Source of the DNA: Agrostemma githago
Taxonomy: Eukaryota; Streptophyta; Magnoliopsida; Caryophyllales; Caryophyllaceae
Length of the DNA: 64,000 bases
Assembly (NCBI GenBank): GCA_958450325.1
Contig: OY288241.1
Coordinates: 37,376,778-37,440,777, forward strand
Reading direction: 5' to 3'
This document shows positions 1 through 11,881 of the stretch, in pieces; position 1 is the stretch's first letter; every line of letters begins with the position of its first letter. The notes beneath the pieces are model-generated. The model was given only the letters and a program-made list of their open reading frames with translations, made no database searches and was not told where the DNA came from. The position numbers and the translations under genes were made by a program.

Positions 1-197
1 ATTTGATTGGAAACGGCCCACTGGGCCTGAATTTGAGGTCGATTTTGTGAGATTTGTACCCCGCTAAAAGCCCATGCCAGATACTATTGATTCCGAGCCC
101 ATATTCGAGCGCATTAAAGCACGTTTAGGTCCGATCATCAACGGGTGTTTTGTCGGAGACCGCTATAGACACTAGCAGCCAAATGCGGGTGTCTACA
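1..197 (-). mobile_element. LTR 5' end of a Tat-type gypsy element, cut by window edge
   Basis: Read on the minus strand this starts TGTAGACACCCGCATTTGG. It then follows the first ~190 bases of the LTRs at 11882 and 25670, including the CCGACAAA..CACCCG..TGATGATCGGAC block and the AGGCCCAGTGGG block. It therefore belongs to the same broad LTR family but is clearly diverged from both copies. The terminus is at 197; 198-202 (ctatt) would be one copy of a 5-bp target duplication whose partner lies outside the window. It interrupts the copia LTR at 198-330. Confidence 0.85.
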
Positions 198-330
198 CTA
201 TTCATATAGTTACTCCTAATAACAATATATTGAAATAATTATTACTATTGAAGAGATATATATATGGAATAATTACTATTATTGACGAGATTACAGAATA
301 TTACGATTTGAGATCGTAATATTATTGATA
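198..330 (-). repeat. Copia 3' LTR, first 133 bases
   Basis: Minus-strand start TATCAATAATATTACGATC directly follows a purine-rich stretch (GTGGGAGCG, 339-331) that fits a polypurine tract. It is truncated at 198 by the LTR insertion at 1-197. It matches 30412-30282. Confidence 0.7.
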
Positions 331-3300
331 CGCTCCCACAAGACAGTCGGTCGGGCAGAAAGGCCTGCCTTGGAAAGTAGCGAGTAAAACTGGGACTTCG
401 GTAAGGACTTGGTTAGAACATCGACGAGCTGGTCAAAACCATTAATATGTTGAACACGGAGGACATTCTTCATGACTTGTTCTCGGAAAAAATGGAAAAA
501 GATGGCTGTGTGTTTCATACGTGAGTGAAATACCGGGTTGATGGAATAATGGGCTGCACCAAGATTATCAGTGAAAATGACGGGTGTGACAGTCGGTTAA
601 CACCAATTTCAGAGAGTAATCCACGGACCCATAAGAGCTCGACCGTGGTGTCGGTCACAACACGAAATTTGGCTTCGGTGGAAGAACGGGAAACAGAACG
701 CTGCTTTATAGACGATCAAGTTAACGGCTTATTACCTAAAAATAAGAAAAAACTAGTAGTAGAAATGCAATCGTTGGTATATATAGCGCGCATGATCAGC
801 ATCGCAATAAGCATGTAAGTTTAACGGACCTGACTTAAATAACTGTATACCATGATGAATTGTTCCTTTAATATAACGTAAAAGGCGTTTTAGAGCGATC
901 CAGTGATCCGAGGTGGGTGGTTGAGGAATTGAGCTAGTTTATTAACGGAAAAGGCTATGTCGGGCCGGGTAAGTGATAAATATTGCAGGCTGCCAACAAT
1001 GGCACGATAAGTGGGCTCATTTTCTATAGGCAAATCGGGTCGTTGGGTGAGTTTTGTTTTGGGTGTGAGAGGGGTAGTAACGGGATGAGAGTCTTGCATA
1101 TTGTATTTAGTAAGAATGTCGAACGAATACTTGGTTTGGTTAAGATGGAGGCCGACGGAGTTGGGTGTCGCCTCGACTCCTAAGAAATACGACAGCGGGC
1201 CGAGGTCTTTGAGGGAAAAAACATTTTGAGATGGCCTGGATGAATGTATTGATGTGTGAGGTATTTGACCCAGTAACAATTATGTCATCGACGTATACTA
1301 GCACATAGAGACGGGAATTTGTGGTGTGGAAGAAAAATAATGAGTGGTCAGAGATGGATTGGGTGAACCCGTAGGAGATGAGATATGTTTGAGCTCGTAA
1401 ATCGCATTGGTCAATTTGCAAACGTGGTTAGACTGGGCAGCATTTATAAAACCGGGTGGTTGCTTCATAAATATAGTTTCGGTGAGAGATCCTTGTAAAA
1501 AAGCGTTGTTTACATCAAGTTGACGAAGAGGCCAAGCTTGGGTAACGGCGAGGGTAAGAATGAGTCGAATAGTAATGGGTTTGATTACGAGACTAAAGGT
1601 TTCCGAGTAGTCAAGGTCGTGTTGTTGATTGAAGCCTTTGGCTACAAGGTGGGCTTTATGTTTATTATGAGAACCGTCGGGATTGTATTTAATTTTGTAA
1701 ATCCACTTGCACCCAATTATATTTTGGGCTTGGTCAGAAGGGACTAAGGTCCAAGTATCGTTTTTGGTTAGAGCTTCATATTCGGCGAGCATTGCATCGC
1801 GACAAAGTGGGTCAATGAGAGCTTGTTTAATGGTGTTGGGTGTAGTGTATTGAGTGGGTGTAATAGCTACATTAGCGTGAGAAGAGCTAAAGTAGCGAGG
1901 ATTTGGTTTAGTGATGTTGTTGGAGAGCCGTGTAGTGGGTCGGGTGACAGGTGGTGCATGTTCGGTGGGCTCGACGGTCGGGGAGGTGTTGGACATGAGG
2001 GGTCAGGGAAGCGGGGCTAGAAATAGAGGGTTTGATGGCAGGGGAGTTGGGGGCAGGGGAAGGGGTTACGGTGTCCAAGTGGGAGGGTGGATCGATGAGG
2101 ACCACAAAGAAGGGGGTGTGCGTAGGGAGGTCCGGATTAATAGGAGTCTGAGTAAGGGACGGGTATGGGAATTCGTGTTTAATAAATCGAACATGTCGTG
2201 ATGTGTAAAGTCGGTTTGAGATGGGTTCTAAGCAAAGGAAGGCACTTTGCGAAGTGGAACCAAGGAAGACACATGGAAGAGATCGGGGTTCCATTTTGTG
2301 ACGGGTATAAGGCCGGAGCCAAGGGAAACAAAGGCACCCGAAGCTATGTAATTTAGAATAATTAGGAGGAGAGTGAAAAAGACGGAAGTATGGAGTGTCG
2401 TAATTAAGAGTAGCGGTCAGAAGATGATTAATAAGGTAGGCGGCTGTCGTAAAGGCATAAGGCCAAAACGAGGTGGGTAATTTAGCATGTGTGAGAAGGG
2501 CAAGGCCCGTTTCAACTATGTGATCGTGACGGCGTTTCGCAAACCCGTTGTGTTCGGGGGTGTGAGGTGGGGTGGTGAGATGTGAGATACCATGATCGAG
2601 TAAAGCTGGAGTAAGTTTTTGAAATTCACTGCCATTGTCGGAATAAGAATGACGGATCGGTTTTTGAAAATGTTTTTCGACAAGAGATTTAAAGCGAGTA
2701 AGTGTGAGAAAAGTATCCGACTTGCGTTGAATAGGAAAAAGCCAAATATAATGCGTGTAATGATCTACAAATATAACAAAATATTTTAAATTATCGGTGG
2801 ACGGGACCGGAGCGGTCCAAAGGTCCGAGTATATTAAATCTAGCAGGGCTGTGGATTTTAAGATAGAAACGGAAAACGGTAGCTTATGAGATTTATTAAT
2901 AGAACAAGAAATACAATGCGGAAATTGGGAAATACATAAATTAAGAGTTTTATTAAGACGAAGTAACGTGTCTTTGGACAGGTGGCCTAAACGGTGATGC
3001 CATTCGGATGAGATGGAGGACACAGCTAGAGCTCGGGGTGGAACAGGGGGCGTCCATTCGTACGAACCTCGCTTAAGAGGTCCTTGGAGAAGAATCGCTC
3101 CCGTGACTTGTGCCTTTATAATAAAATAAGAAGAGGAAAAGATGGCAATTGTGTTATTATCTTTACAAAATTGAGGAATAGACAGAAAATTGCGAGAAAT
3201 TAACGGGACACATAAAACGTTAGTGAAATTGAGAGTATGAGAGGTATACGAGATTGAAAAAGAACCCATGTGAGTAAAGGGTAGAGCGGAGCCGTCACCG

Positions 3301-3580
3301 ATGACAATGTCGTCGGGGCCATTGTACGGAATGTGAAGGGCAAGAGTGTCAAGATCGTTGGTAATGTGATGTGTCGCCCCAGTGTCAAGGAGCCAGGTGT
3401 GAGGGTTAGCCGGGGTGGAGAGGGACACGGTCTGGGCCTGTGGATGGGTGCGGTTGTGCGTTTAGGACGGGGTGGTGCGAGGGGGACGAGTGGGGAAAAC
3501 GACCATAGGGTAGGTGGCAGCGAAGCTGCGACAATTGGACGTGACATGACCAGGAGTGTCATAAAAGTGACATCGACCCT
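291..3580 (-). pseudogene. Copia pol (protease, integrase, RT, RNase H), decayed
   Basis: Read leftward from the CACTA insertion: a zinc-knuckle remnant (C-H-F-Y..GHVTSNC, with Y where the second Cys is expected). Next is protease with WLLDTGATHHIT near 3390, then integrase with HHRLGHLS, C-x2-C and a D..D..E-type core (SDNGSEF, HTPEHNG). Then RT with CKWIYKIKYNPDGS and LVYVDDIIVTG (YVDD near 1300), and RNase H (RSSTEAKF, REQVMKNVLRV, DVLTKSL). The reading shifts frame between about 3430 and 3200, near 1960, near 1420-1280 and below 890, and it carries stops around 800-500. It is a copia polyprotein that can no longer be made as one chain. Confidence 0.9.
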
Positions 3581-3599
3581 CACTACAAGAATAGATGGG

Positions 3600-3960
3600 C
3601 CTAGCGTCCATCCATTGGCTTCCGTTAGTGGACGTTGTATGAGTCCTGGCGTCCGCAAACAGACGCTAGAAAGTGGATGCCACGACCAGTCGCCTTTTTT
3701 TTTTACGGGCGTCCACTATTGGACGCCAAAAAAATTGGCGTCTGACAGCGGACGCTATGAATGGCGTCTTACTGTGGACGCCAGATGGCCCAAGATGGCG
3801 TTCATAGTCGGACGCCATGTTCATCATGTTGGCGTCCGACTATGGACGCCATCTTGGGCCATCTGGCGTCCACAGTAAGACGCCATACCCCTGAATAGAA
3901 GATCGCCTTTAGCTCCCTCCGGCGTCTGGCTTGGCGTCCGTTATTGGACGCCATTTATGC
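3600..3960. repeat. CACTA left subterminal repeats
   Basis: There are about twenty copies of a heptamer-centred motif GGCGTCC or its complement, often paired as GCGTCCACTATTGGACGCC. In En/Spm such subterminal motifs are the binding sites of TNPA. Here they presumably serve the Transposase_24-type protein encoded at 4207-5857. The block contains a long hairpin (3761-3886). Confidence 0.85.
3761..3886. repeat. 57-bp inverted repeat with 12-base loop
   Basis: Arm 1 is 3761-3817 and arm 2 is 3830-3886. The arms are complementary over 57 bases with one mismatch (T in arm 1 opposite the base expected to be C, in GGCGTtCATAG). The loop is TGTTCATCATGT. Each arm contains four subterminal motifs. The match is far longer than the motif itself requires. 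Confidence 0.95.
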
Positions 3961-4206
3961 TGATGCATTGCCGTAGCCAAGCGTTCGATGTCTAGCCAAA
4001 ACCTGCAAAATAAAACAAATCCACAACTGTCGACCATCCACAACACACTCACAATCAACCGAAACACTTGATCTCCCGCCACATTTACGCTAAAAAAACA
4101 TTTATATAAAAAATTTTTAACATACGGTTTAAAGGTACATAAATCTAAACTAGTTCGAAGATACATAATCCATAAATCCAGTTACAACACCAACAACAAA
4201 AAACAA

Positions 4207-5857
4207 TCAGCTAACTGTAAAGCTAGCTGAAGCACCAGAGTTACCGCCATCCCCGCCAAAGGGGTCTCTGTCGTCTGGAGGGGAAGGGGGACGACCTTGG
4301 TTGCATTTGTTGAACATGGCCTGAAACATGGCCATCTGTTCCTGCATCTTCTTTATCTGCTCCGCCTGCTCCTTCAGTTGCTCCTTCATGGCCTCCTTTT
4401 CTTGGTCGGGCTGCTGAGATTCGGGTGGCGTATACTCCATCTGTATGGAGGTGCCTAGACGCGCTGTGGGAGGTGTGAAGTAGATCCCGTGTGCATTCCC
4501 AACACCATACACACTACCTTTCTTGTACCCCTTCACGACCTTGAAATAGGTCTCATTCGGGTCTACTTCGGCACCATCAGTAGAACTCTCGTTATTTGCT
4601 AACTTCTCTTGGTAGGCATCCTGCGTACACAACAGTGATTTCAATTCAAGTTATTAGAAGATGAAATCAATAAAGATACTTATCTACCACCTAAAGTAAA
4701 TATATAGACACAGTTGATTTGTTTGAAATAGTAAGTACTCACCCAGATTGCCTGATCTCTACTCGTCATAAAAGAAGTTCCTTCCGAGTCGGTCTTCCCG
4801 TGCATGTCCAGGAACACCTCAAGGGCGGTTGGCGTCCTCCCGAGTTCAGCTTGTAGCTGTCAAATAAATACGACCGTTAGGCGAACGTATTTTACGTGAA
4901 CGTAGTTTATGATTAATCAAGTAGGAGTACGATATTATTAGAAATCATACCCTCTTGAGACGAAGAAACGAAGACTGTGAACCCCGATGATGTGTCGGGT
5001 CGGCCTTCCCCACATGCTCACAGTTCTTCATTTTGTTTTGTGATGCCCTCTCCGATCTGACCTTGAACCCCTGGTCGTCGTGGTACTTAACCCACCTCTC
5101 CAACGCCTCACCTGAAGTATGACAACACTAATATATTATTAGTTAATATTGTAAAAGATTGAAGTTAGATTGTTCTTTAAAATTGAGTAATATAAAAAAC
5201 TACACCTTTCAGGTCTTTCAGCACAGTCCCCCGCTTGTGGCGCTTGTTCATTACGTCTTTGAAGCGGCGTGAGCAAGTCTCATTGTACCGCTCATATACC
5301 CTTCCTTCGAGCTCCGGCTTCCAAAAGAACTTCAACTACAAAATCAAGGCGGATTAGTAATTAGTAAAAGAAATAATAAAAAACTACACATTATGAGTGC
5401 GGAACTCGGTAGCAAAAACAGTAAACGAACCCAGAAGTTGTTGAACCACTGCGCCCGCTGATCCGTCGGCACCTGAGTCCAACAGGCATACCCTAGACCT
5501 TTGTCGGTCATGTAGCTGTTAGTACAGCCAGTGGTCACCTCCCCATGGAGGAACCTGCACCAAGTCGAGAGACACAGACATGTACGAAATATTACAAGAT
5601 GTATGTAGTCCAAAAGTTCATATGTATCAAAAGATTGGGCATGTTAGATTATATTACCATACGCGACCGGGGTCGAGAATCACACGACCGTTCTCGTTCT
5701 TTTGTAGCTCCTCCGTGTCCCCCTGCCGCTGCTGCTCGTCATTCTGCTCCTGTTCCGGCGTTTCAAGGACCACTTCCTCCTCCTCCTGCTGCGAGGTGGA
5801 TGCGTGCACAGACCGACTACCTCCGCCACGTTTCCTCGTCGATCTACCGCCTGCCAT
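4207..5857 (-). CDS. TNPA-like protein (plant transposase Ptta/En/Spm, Transposase_24), 6 exons
   Basis: I place exons at 5857-5658, 5554-5431, 5335-5206, 5111-4951, 4856-4743 and 4620-4207. Every junction has GT..AG and the phases add up to one open frame of 380 aa. The N-terminus (MAGGRSTRKRGGG) is basic and is followed by a Glu/Gln-rich stretch. The core has the Transposase_24 signature LKFFWKPELEGRVYERYNET, then VMNKRHKRGT and GEALERWVKYHDD. It continues with LGRTPTALEVFLDMHGKT and ends in a coiled coil (KEQLKEQAEQIKKMQEQMAMF) and a Pro/Gly-rich tail. The family acts as the CACTA accessory DNA-binding protein at subterminal repeats. No stop or frameshift is seen, unlike its neighbour TNPD. 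The splice sites are my prediction. Confidence 0.85.
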
Positions 5858-5971
5858 TATCTTAACCTTGCAACAAATTAGCAACAATTAGCAATTACAA
5901 TCTAATACAATTGAAATAACGTACACAATAAGTAACACAATGATTAATATGGGTAACCTACTACAACAAGT

Positions 5972-8900
5972 CTAGAGGTCATCTTCGCTGTCGTTATTGC
6001 CCTCAGCCTCATTGTCCTCACTCTGATCCTCCTCCTCCGTTTCCTCGCCCTCCTCTTGATCGTCCTCCAAATTCTCTTCATCGTGTCCGTCATCCTCCTC
6101 AAGGATCTCCGGAACATCCCTAACCATGTAATCTCCCTGTCCATCTTCAGTATCATCCTCAGAGTATTCATCTGCCCCAACATTCTGATCTTCTTTGGAG
6201 ATTATGGTCTCGTCAATAGGAGACAAGCGTGTACCACTTGAAGCCGCATCTTCCTGGAACAAAGAACTGTCTATTTGCCCCCGTGGTTTTGTCGTAAAGA
6301 CTGCCCACTATTGACTTTGATTTCTGTCATTTCTCGTGTACGGGGAAGGAGCAAAGTAGACTTGCTTGGCCTGGTGCGCAAGTATGAACAGATCGTAAGT
6401 AGGATATTTCCGGGTGTGGTTAACTTCCACGATCTTGTAACGTTCATGCACCCGGGTTCCTTTCACGGAGCTGTCTTTCCACTCACATTTGAACAACAGA
6501 GCTCTATACCCCCGTTCTTTGCCGGCATAACACAACTCAAAAATATCCTCCAAAATGCCGTAGTACTCATCACCATCAAGAGATGTCACACTGACACCGA
6601 AATTACATCTAGCCTTGTTCTTACCATAGTTGAATGTGTGAAAATTGAACCCATTCACTGTGTACTGGTTCCAGGTTTTAACAACTCGCACTGGTCCGTA
6701 AGCCAAACTTCTAACCAAATCATCACGTATGTCTAAGGCAACTACGTGATCCTTTAGCCACTTAGGAAAATGTTCATCGTGCTTACTCCAAACGTCATCA
6801 GGGTTCACGTCAGGGTTCAAGGCGACATATTCAGTTACAAATTGTTTCTCATAAGGCTCTAAAATCTCACAATTAGAGAGTAGGTAAAGGTGCGCTCGGT
6901 TGTACTCTTTCTCATCTAGTACCCTAGAACCCTCGACGGATGAAGTTCCTTCATCGCCCTTCTTTTGAAAAAACTCTGGTATAGTAGGATCAATGGAAAT
7001 CGAATGTTCTAGGTTCAGGTTCTTGGTTTTTGTTTGGATGTCTTACTCGAAGTATAGGGAGCAGAAGTTCGCAATCTCTTCTGTCAAATATGCATTACAA
7101 ATAGAACCCTCTACCCTAGCCTTGTTACCAATTTTCTTCTTCAGATGATTGAGGAACCTAAATAAACAAGTTATGTATTTTAATTAATAAAAGTTAGCTA
7201 TGTTTAAATTAAATTTATAAATAAAGTTACAAAAATTTATGTACCTTTCAAATGGGTACATCCATCTATACTTGACAGGTCCTCCAACCTTAGCCTCGTA
7301 GGGCAAGTGGACCGGTAGATGCTCCATGGAATTAAAGAACGACGGTGGGAAGATCATCTCGAGTTTGCATAGTATTTGTGGAATCTGATCCTCCAGCCGA
7401 GTCATGTCCTCACTTGTTACTGTAGACGAACACAAATCTCGAAAAAACTGAGATATCTCAGTTATAGAATTCCACACCGTCGGTGGCAGAAGTTGCTTTA
7501 GAGCTACCGGAAGTAACCTCTCCATAAAGACATGGCAGTCGTGACTCTTTAACCCTTGCAGTTTTAGGTTCTTAAGATCAACACAACGTTTGAAGTCGGA
7601 GGCGTACCCATCAGGAAACTTCAACTTCTGTACCCACTCCAACAACGCCTTTCTCTGGGCCTTGTCAAGTGTGAACAAGGCTCTCGGTTTGGACCCATCC
7701 CGTTTTATGTGCAGCTGAGGACGGTCACAAAAAATCTTTACATCTTGCCGGGAGCCGGCAGTGTCACAACTCTTCCCCTCCACATCCATTACAGTGTGAA
7801 TCAACTGCTCGAAGAAGTTTTTCTCTATATGCATCACATCTAAATTGTGACGAAGTAACAAAGTCCTCCAATATGGTAGGTCAAAGAATATGCTACGTTT
7901 AAACCAACCATTTTTCAACTTTTTCAGGTCTTTGAACTCCTGATCGGTTCCATCAACAGTGGACGGGTACTCGGAAATCAACTCCCATATTTCATCTCCT
8001 GGGAGTCGATCAGGTGCGTCGTCAAGCACAAATCCACCCTTCTTGAACGCCTTCTTATTCTTCCTATACGGGTGACCCTCTGATAGGAACTGTCTATGAC
8101 AGTCAAACCAACTAATTTTACTAGAATTTGGGAGATAAAAAGCTTTGCTCTCTTCCATACAACACGGACACGCTTTTTGACCCGCAGTAGACCATCCCGA
8201 GAGCATACCGTATGCGGGAAAGTCATTTATAGTCCACAACAAAGCTGCTTTCAACTGAAAGTTTTGTCTAAGAGAGACATCATATGTTTCGACCCCTACC
8301 TCCCACATTTGTTTCAATTCCTCAATAACAGGTTGCAAGTAAACATCCAAATGATTTTTTGGATTTTTGGGACCAGGCACAATAAGTGATAGAAAGATGA
8401 AAGGCTGTTTCAAACACAACCAAGGAGGTAGGTTATAAGGTGTGATCATCACAGGCCAACAAGAGTACGACTTACCAAATTGGCCGAAAGGTGCAAATCC
8501 ATCAGTACACAACCCTAGCCTTACATTTCGGGGTTCTGACGCAAAGTGGGGATGTAGTCTATCGAAACGCTTCCACTCCTCGCCGTCACTCGGATGACAC
8601 ATATTCCCTGGTACCCTAATATCCTCCTTGTGCCACCTCATTTGCTCCGCTATGGTTTTTGTGGCGTACAATTTTTGAAGCCTTGGTGCAATAGGGAAGT
8701 ATGTAAGCTGACTTATTGGGATCGGTTTCTTACCCCTAACACCGCTTTTCCCTTTTCTACCCCTCAAAACAATATCCCCCTCAACCATCTTATACCTACC
8801 CTTACCACATCTCTTACATTCATCTAGCATCGCATCGTCTTTCCAAAATAACATACATCCATCTGGACAAGCATCAATCTTCTGATGCGGGAGTTGAAAG

Positions 8901-9541
8901 CCCTTCACAACTTTTTTGGTTGTGTAGAAAGTTCGGGTCATGATATTATCTTTCGGGATTACTCTCTCGAGCAAGGCAGCAATACCATCGACACAGGCAA
9001 AGGGTAGGTTGAACTCACATTTAAGGCTGACTACCATAGATGCGACTTCTAACAAAGTCACCTCGCACCCTCCGTATAACGGTTTCTCCGAAGCGTTCAA
9101 CATGTCGAAGAACGCCTTCGCTCGTGGTTTAGGTTCTTGTGGGTTAGGTGAGTCGTGTTGGTTGGGTGAGTCATTCCCATATGTGTTCTCGTTGTTAAAC
9201 AAGTTGCACTCCACTACGTCAACTATCATACCTCTCAAACCCCCCTCATTTTGACGGTTTTCGGGTTCCTCAGACTGAGCTGGCTCACCATGACAAATCC
9301 AATTATAATAATTTGATGAAAAACCATTATAGATGACATGTTCCTTAACTACAAGGACATCAAAAAATTTAATGTTCATGCATTTAGAGCACGGACACCT
9401 AACCTCCCCCCTCGATGCATAGTCTATTGACTTTTTAGCGACCTCGACAAATGATTCCACACCCCTCAAAAATTCTACGGTGGGACGTCTCTTCTTATCA
9501 AGTCTACCCTCATACATCCATTTGCGTTCAACTCTCTTCAT
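5972..9541 (-). pseudogene. TNPD-type CACTA transposase, two premature stops
   Basis: ATG is at 9541. Exon 1 is 9541-7245, intron 7244-7158 (87 bp, GT..AG, joining PFE and RFLNHLK), and exon 2 7157-5972. The frame would encode about 1160 aa. Domains in order: transposase-associated zinc domain (residues ~6-80, CPCSKCMN), Transposase_21 (TDGFAPFG, VPGPKNPKNHLDVYL, LRHNLDVMHIEKN, ~330-600), DUF4218 (LLPPTVWNSI, VHLPYEAKVGGPVKYRWMYPFER), DUF4216 (YGILEDIFELCYAG) and a very acidic C-terminal tail. The catalytic motifs look intact. TAA at 7045-7043 (after CSLYFE) and TAG at 6310-6308 (before WAVFTTKPRG) break the frame in exon 2. The rest is uninterrupted, so the decay is recent. Confidence 0.92.
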
Positions 9542-10468
9542 TTTCTATGTTCAAAAAATATATATAACAAATAAAAGTTTAATTTCCGTAACTTAATTTA
9601 GAACTTACTAAACGAAAATTTAATCACCACTTAACTTAAACTTAATTTCTCTAACTTAATTTCCATAGCTGAGTGTCCTCAATTTAACTTAATACGCCAA
9701 AGTAAACCCATTTTTTTAATTTGCAACTCTCTTATTAATTTTTAATTGACCTTACAAAAATTAGTCACCGAATTTAATCACAAATGTAATCACAATTTAA
9801 TCCCAATTTACAAAAACTGTAGCCAATTTATCAATGTAATCCAAATTCAACCGAACAAAACACAACAATTCATGGCTCAGGTCAGACAGAAATAGCTTAA
9901 ACAGGTCAAAAAAGGGTCAAATTTTCGAATGCAGATATCAAATTTCCAAAAGCGCCCCTAACACCTACTTACAACCCCAATCAAGATAGAAGTGGTTTCG
10001 GGAAAATCCGGCATTAATACGACACCATTTGGTCCGTCCTAAGTCACACAAAACCTCACGGAAGGCCCTATAGGTGATTCTAGCTCAATTCAACCAATTT
10101 CATCAAACCCTAATCATAATTGTGATGGGCAAATCTAATCTACCTAATCGAATTTCAACTAAACTAATCAACCTAAGCGAATTTGGGCTAAACTAATCAA
10201 CCTAATCGAATTTTAGACCTAAACAATATTAACGAGCAAACTATCAATAAATAACGATAACAATCAAAAATAAGAACTAATTATAATGAATAAGAACTCA
10301 GTAAAGTAAGAAAACATACCACAAATTAAGAAAAAGTATGAAAATTGGAGAGGAATTTGAAAGGGAATCGGCGAGGGAGTGTGAAGAGGGTGTAGAGAGA
10401 TAAAAATTTTTTTAGAGAGTGAAGGGGGAGAGGGGGGTGGGCGGGTATTTGTCGCCGAACACAAACGG
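9542..10468 (-). other. CACTA 5' non-coding region upstream of transposase
   Basis: AT-rich, without a convincing coding frame. It contains several repeats of a CTAATCGAATTT..-type phrase around 10135-10215. By position it holds the transposase promoter and 5' leader; I could not single out a TATA box. Confidence 0.6.
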
Positions 10469-10706
10469 ACGGGCGTCCACTATCGGACGCCAGGTGGACG
10501 CCCGTAACTTCTCTTTGGCGTCCGACAGTGGACGCCATTTGCGGTATATGGCGTCCGTCTGTGGACGCTTGTTGGTTTGAGTTTCGTCCTCCAAACTCAT
10601 TCGGACGCCAAGTTTGGCGTCTGACGGTGGACGCCCGGAAGTATTTTCAGACGCCATGTGGGCGTCCATATGCCCAGGACGCCAACCTAGCGGACGCCAG
10701 GGACTG
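10469..10706. repeat. CACTA right subterminal repeats
   Basis: About a dozen GGCGTCC/GGACGCC motifs, in the same pairings as at the left end (for example GGCGTCCACTATCGGACGCC near 10470). No long perfect hairpin is present on this side. Confidence 0.85.
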
Positions 10707-10720
10707 TTTTTCTTGTAGTG

Positions 10721-11535
10721 CCTTATAGGGTTTCGGGTTGGTGGTGGCAGGGGTGTAAGGTGCAAGATTGGGGCGGGTACGAGGACATAGGGGCGGTTGG
10801 GCTGACGGTTTTGGGCGACCTGAGCAGCCGGCTGGAAGTGTGTTGGGACGGGAGGGGTGGTTAAATTGATGGTTAATTCGTGTTGAATGAGTTTTTCATG
10901 AAGGTCATCAAAAGATATTGAGGTGTCTCGTGCTTTAACTACGTCGATGATGGATTGGTACTGAGTCGGGTCAAGACCGTTGAACACAACGGTTAGGATA
11001 TCCTCGATATCCATGGGTCGGTCTAATTGGGCTATGTCATCCGTGCAAGACTTAACAGGTTGCATGAATTAGGTGATCGTGCCATTGCCTTTCTTGAGGG
11101 AATGGAGACGGGCTTTGAGTTGGAGTTTGCGGCCACGAGTGTTGTTAGCATAGGTTCGGGCAAGGGTGGACCACGCCTCGTGAGAGGTGGTGGCGTTAGT
11201 GATTAGGACGCAACGGACGAGGATAAGGTTCCAACAAGGGCACCTAAAATAAACTGGTCTTGGCGAGACCAAGTAGCATGAGCGGGATTCGAGGCAACGG
11301 TGGGTTTGGCTTTGGGGTCATCGACCGGGGCTGGGACGGTGATGGTGGGTTTGGGAGCCTGGTTGGTGCCATCGAGGTAGGTGAATAAACGAAGACCATT
11401 GAGGTGAGCTCGGATTTGGAATGCCCATTGTTTGTAGGCGAGAGGGTCAGATAGTTGGACATAATTTTGGAAGTGAATAACAAAAAGCGGTTTCTTGGGT
11501 TCGTCGACGTTTTCAATTTGGAGGGAGGGTGCCAT
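10721..11535 (-). pseudogene. Copia gag, 5' part, decayed
   Basis: Begins MAPSLQIENVDEPKKPLF and continues through a copia-type gag (YKQWAFQIRAHLNGL; WSRQDQFILGALVGTLS; HEAWSTLARTYANNTRGRK; LKKGNGTIT). A frame change lies near 11270-11200 and a stop near 11068. After it the frame resumes with DRPMDIEDILTVVFNGLDP and DLHEKLIQHE, then a Pro-rich linker. The CACTA element cuts it at 10721, just before the zinc knuckle found at about 3560. Confidence 0.88.
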
Positions 11536-11596
11536 AGTAGCTGACGGTTGAGAGATAGGCGAGAGGATGGCGGGTTTATTTTGGATTGTTAGAAAA

Positions 11597-11608
11597 GCTC
11601 AGATACCA
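11597..11608 (-). promoter_or_regulatory. Copia primer-binding site
   Basis: Minus-strand TGGTATCTGAGC matches the usual plant copia primer-binding site (initiator tRNA-Met complement, TGGTATCAGAGC) with one difference. It sits immediately after the LTR end and about 60 bases before the gag ATG. Confidence 0.85.
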
Positions 11609-11761
11609 TAATAGAATTGAAGTTTGAATAAGTTTTATTAACATCGAAACACTTAATTTATACAAGCCTAAAATATATTCTATACAATCTTGACATATGA
11701 CTATCTTCATATTTACAGAAACAATTAATGAATGTGCAAGACGTTATATAATTATATGCTA
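11609..11761 (-). repeat. Copia 5' LTR, 3' part
   Basis: Ends next to the primer-binding site and contains an AATAAAA-type polyadenylation signal on the minus strand near 11640. It is cut on its 5' side by the Helitron end at 11762. Confidence 0.7.
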
Positions 11762-11881
11762 CTAGTATAGACCCCGTGCAATGCACGGTATTTATATTAT
11801 ATTTACCTTATAGAATATTTCATTTAAGATTTAAAATAAAAAAATTATTATTTTATTTTTACTATTTATCGACTGTATAAT
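11762..11881 (-). mobile_element. Helitron-like 3' end
   Basis: On the minus strand: hairpin CCGTGCATTGCACGG, then about ten bases, then CTAG, followed by T. A GC hairpin shortly before a CTRR end, inserted between A and T, is the signature of a Helitron 3' end. The gypsy element at 11882 is inserted 120 bases inside it, so the rest of the Helitron continues after 28583. No RepHel coding sequence is visible, so it is non-autonomous. Its 5' end was not located. Confidence 0.65.

Larger units (their letters stand above)
3581..10720 (-). mobile_element. CACTA (En/Spm-like) DNA transposon, complete ends
   Basis: The 11-bp terminal inverted repeats are CACTACAAGAA at 3581-3591 and TTCTTGTAGTG at 10710-10720. 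The 3-bp target duplication CCT is at 3578-3580 and 10721-10723. Both ends carry dense subterminal GGCGTCC/GGACGCC repeats. It encodes a TNPD-type transposase and a TNPA-like (Transposase_24) protein, both on the minus strand. It lies inside the copia gag zinc-knuckle region. Ends, TSD and gene order are canonical for the superfamily. The transposase has two in-frame stops, so movement would need help from another copy. Confidence 0.95.

Noticed and set aside
3333..3878. 181-codon plus-strand frame spanning copia and the CACTA end
   Set aside because: It crosses the CACTA insertion border and the subterminal repeats, so it cannot be an evolved gene.
5972..6262. Acidic 96-codon frame as a separate CACTA gene
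   Set aside because: It is in the same frame as the transposase and follows its WAVFTTKPRG motif after a TAG; it is the acidic C-terminus of TNPD.
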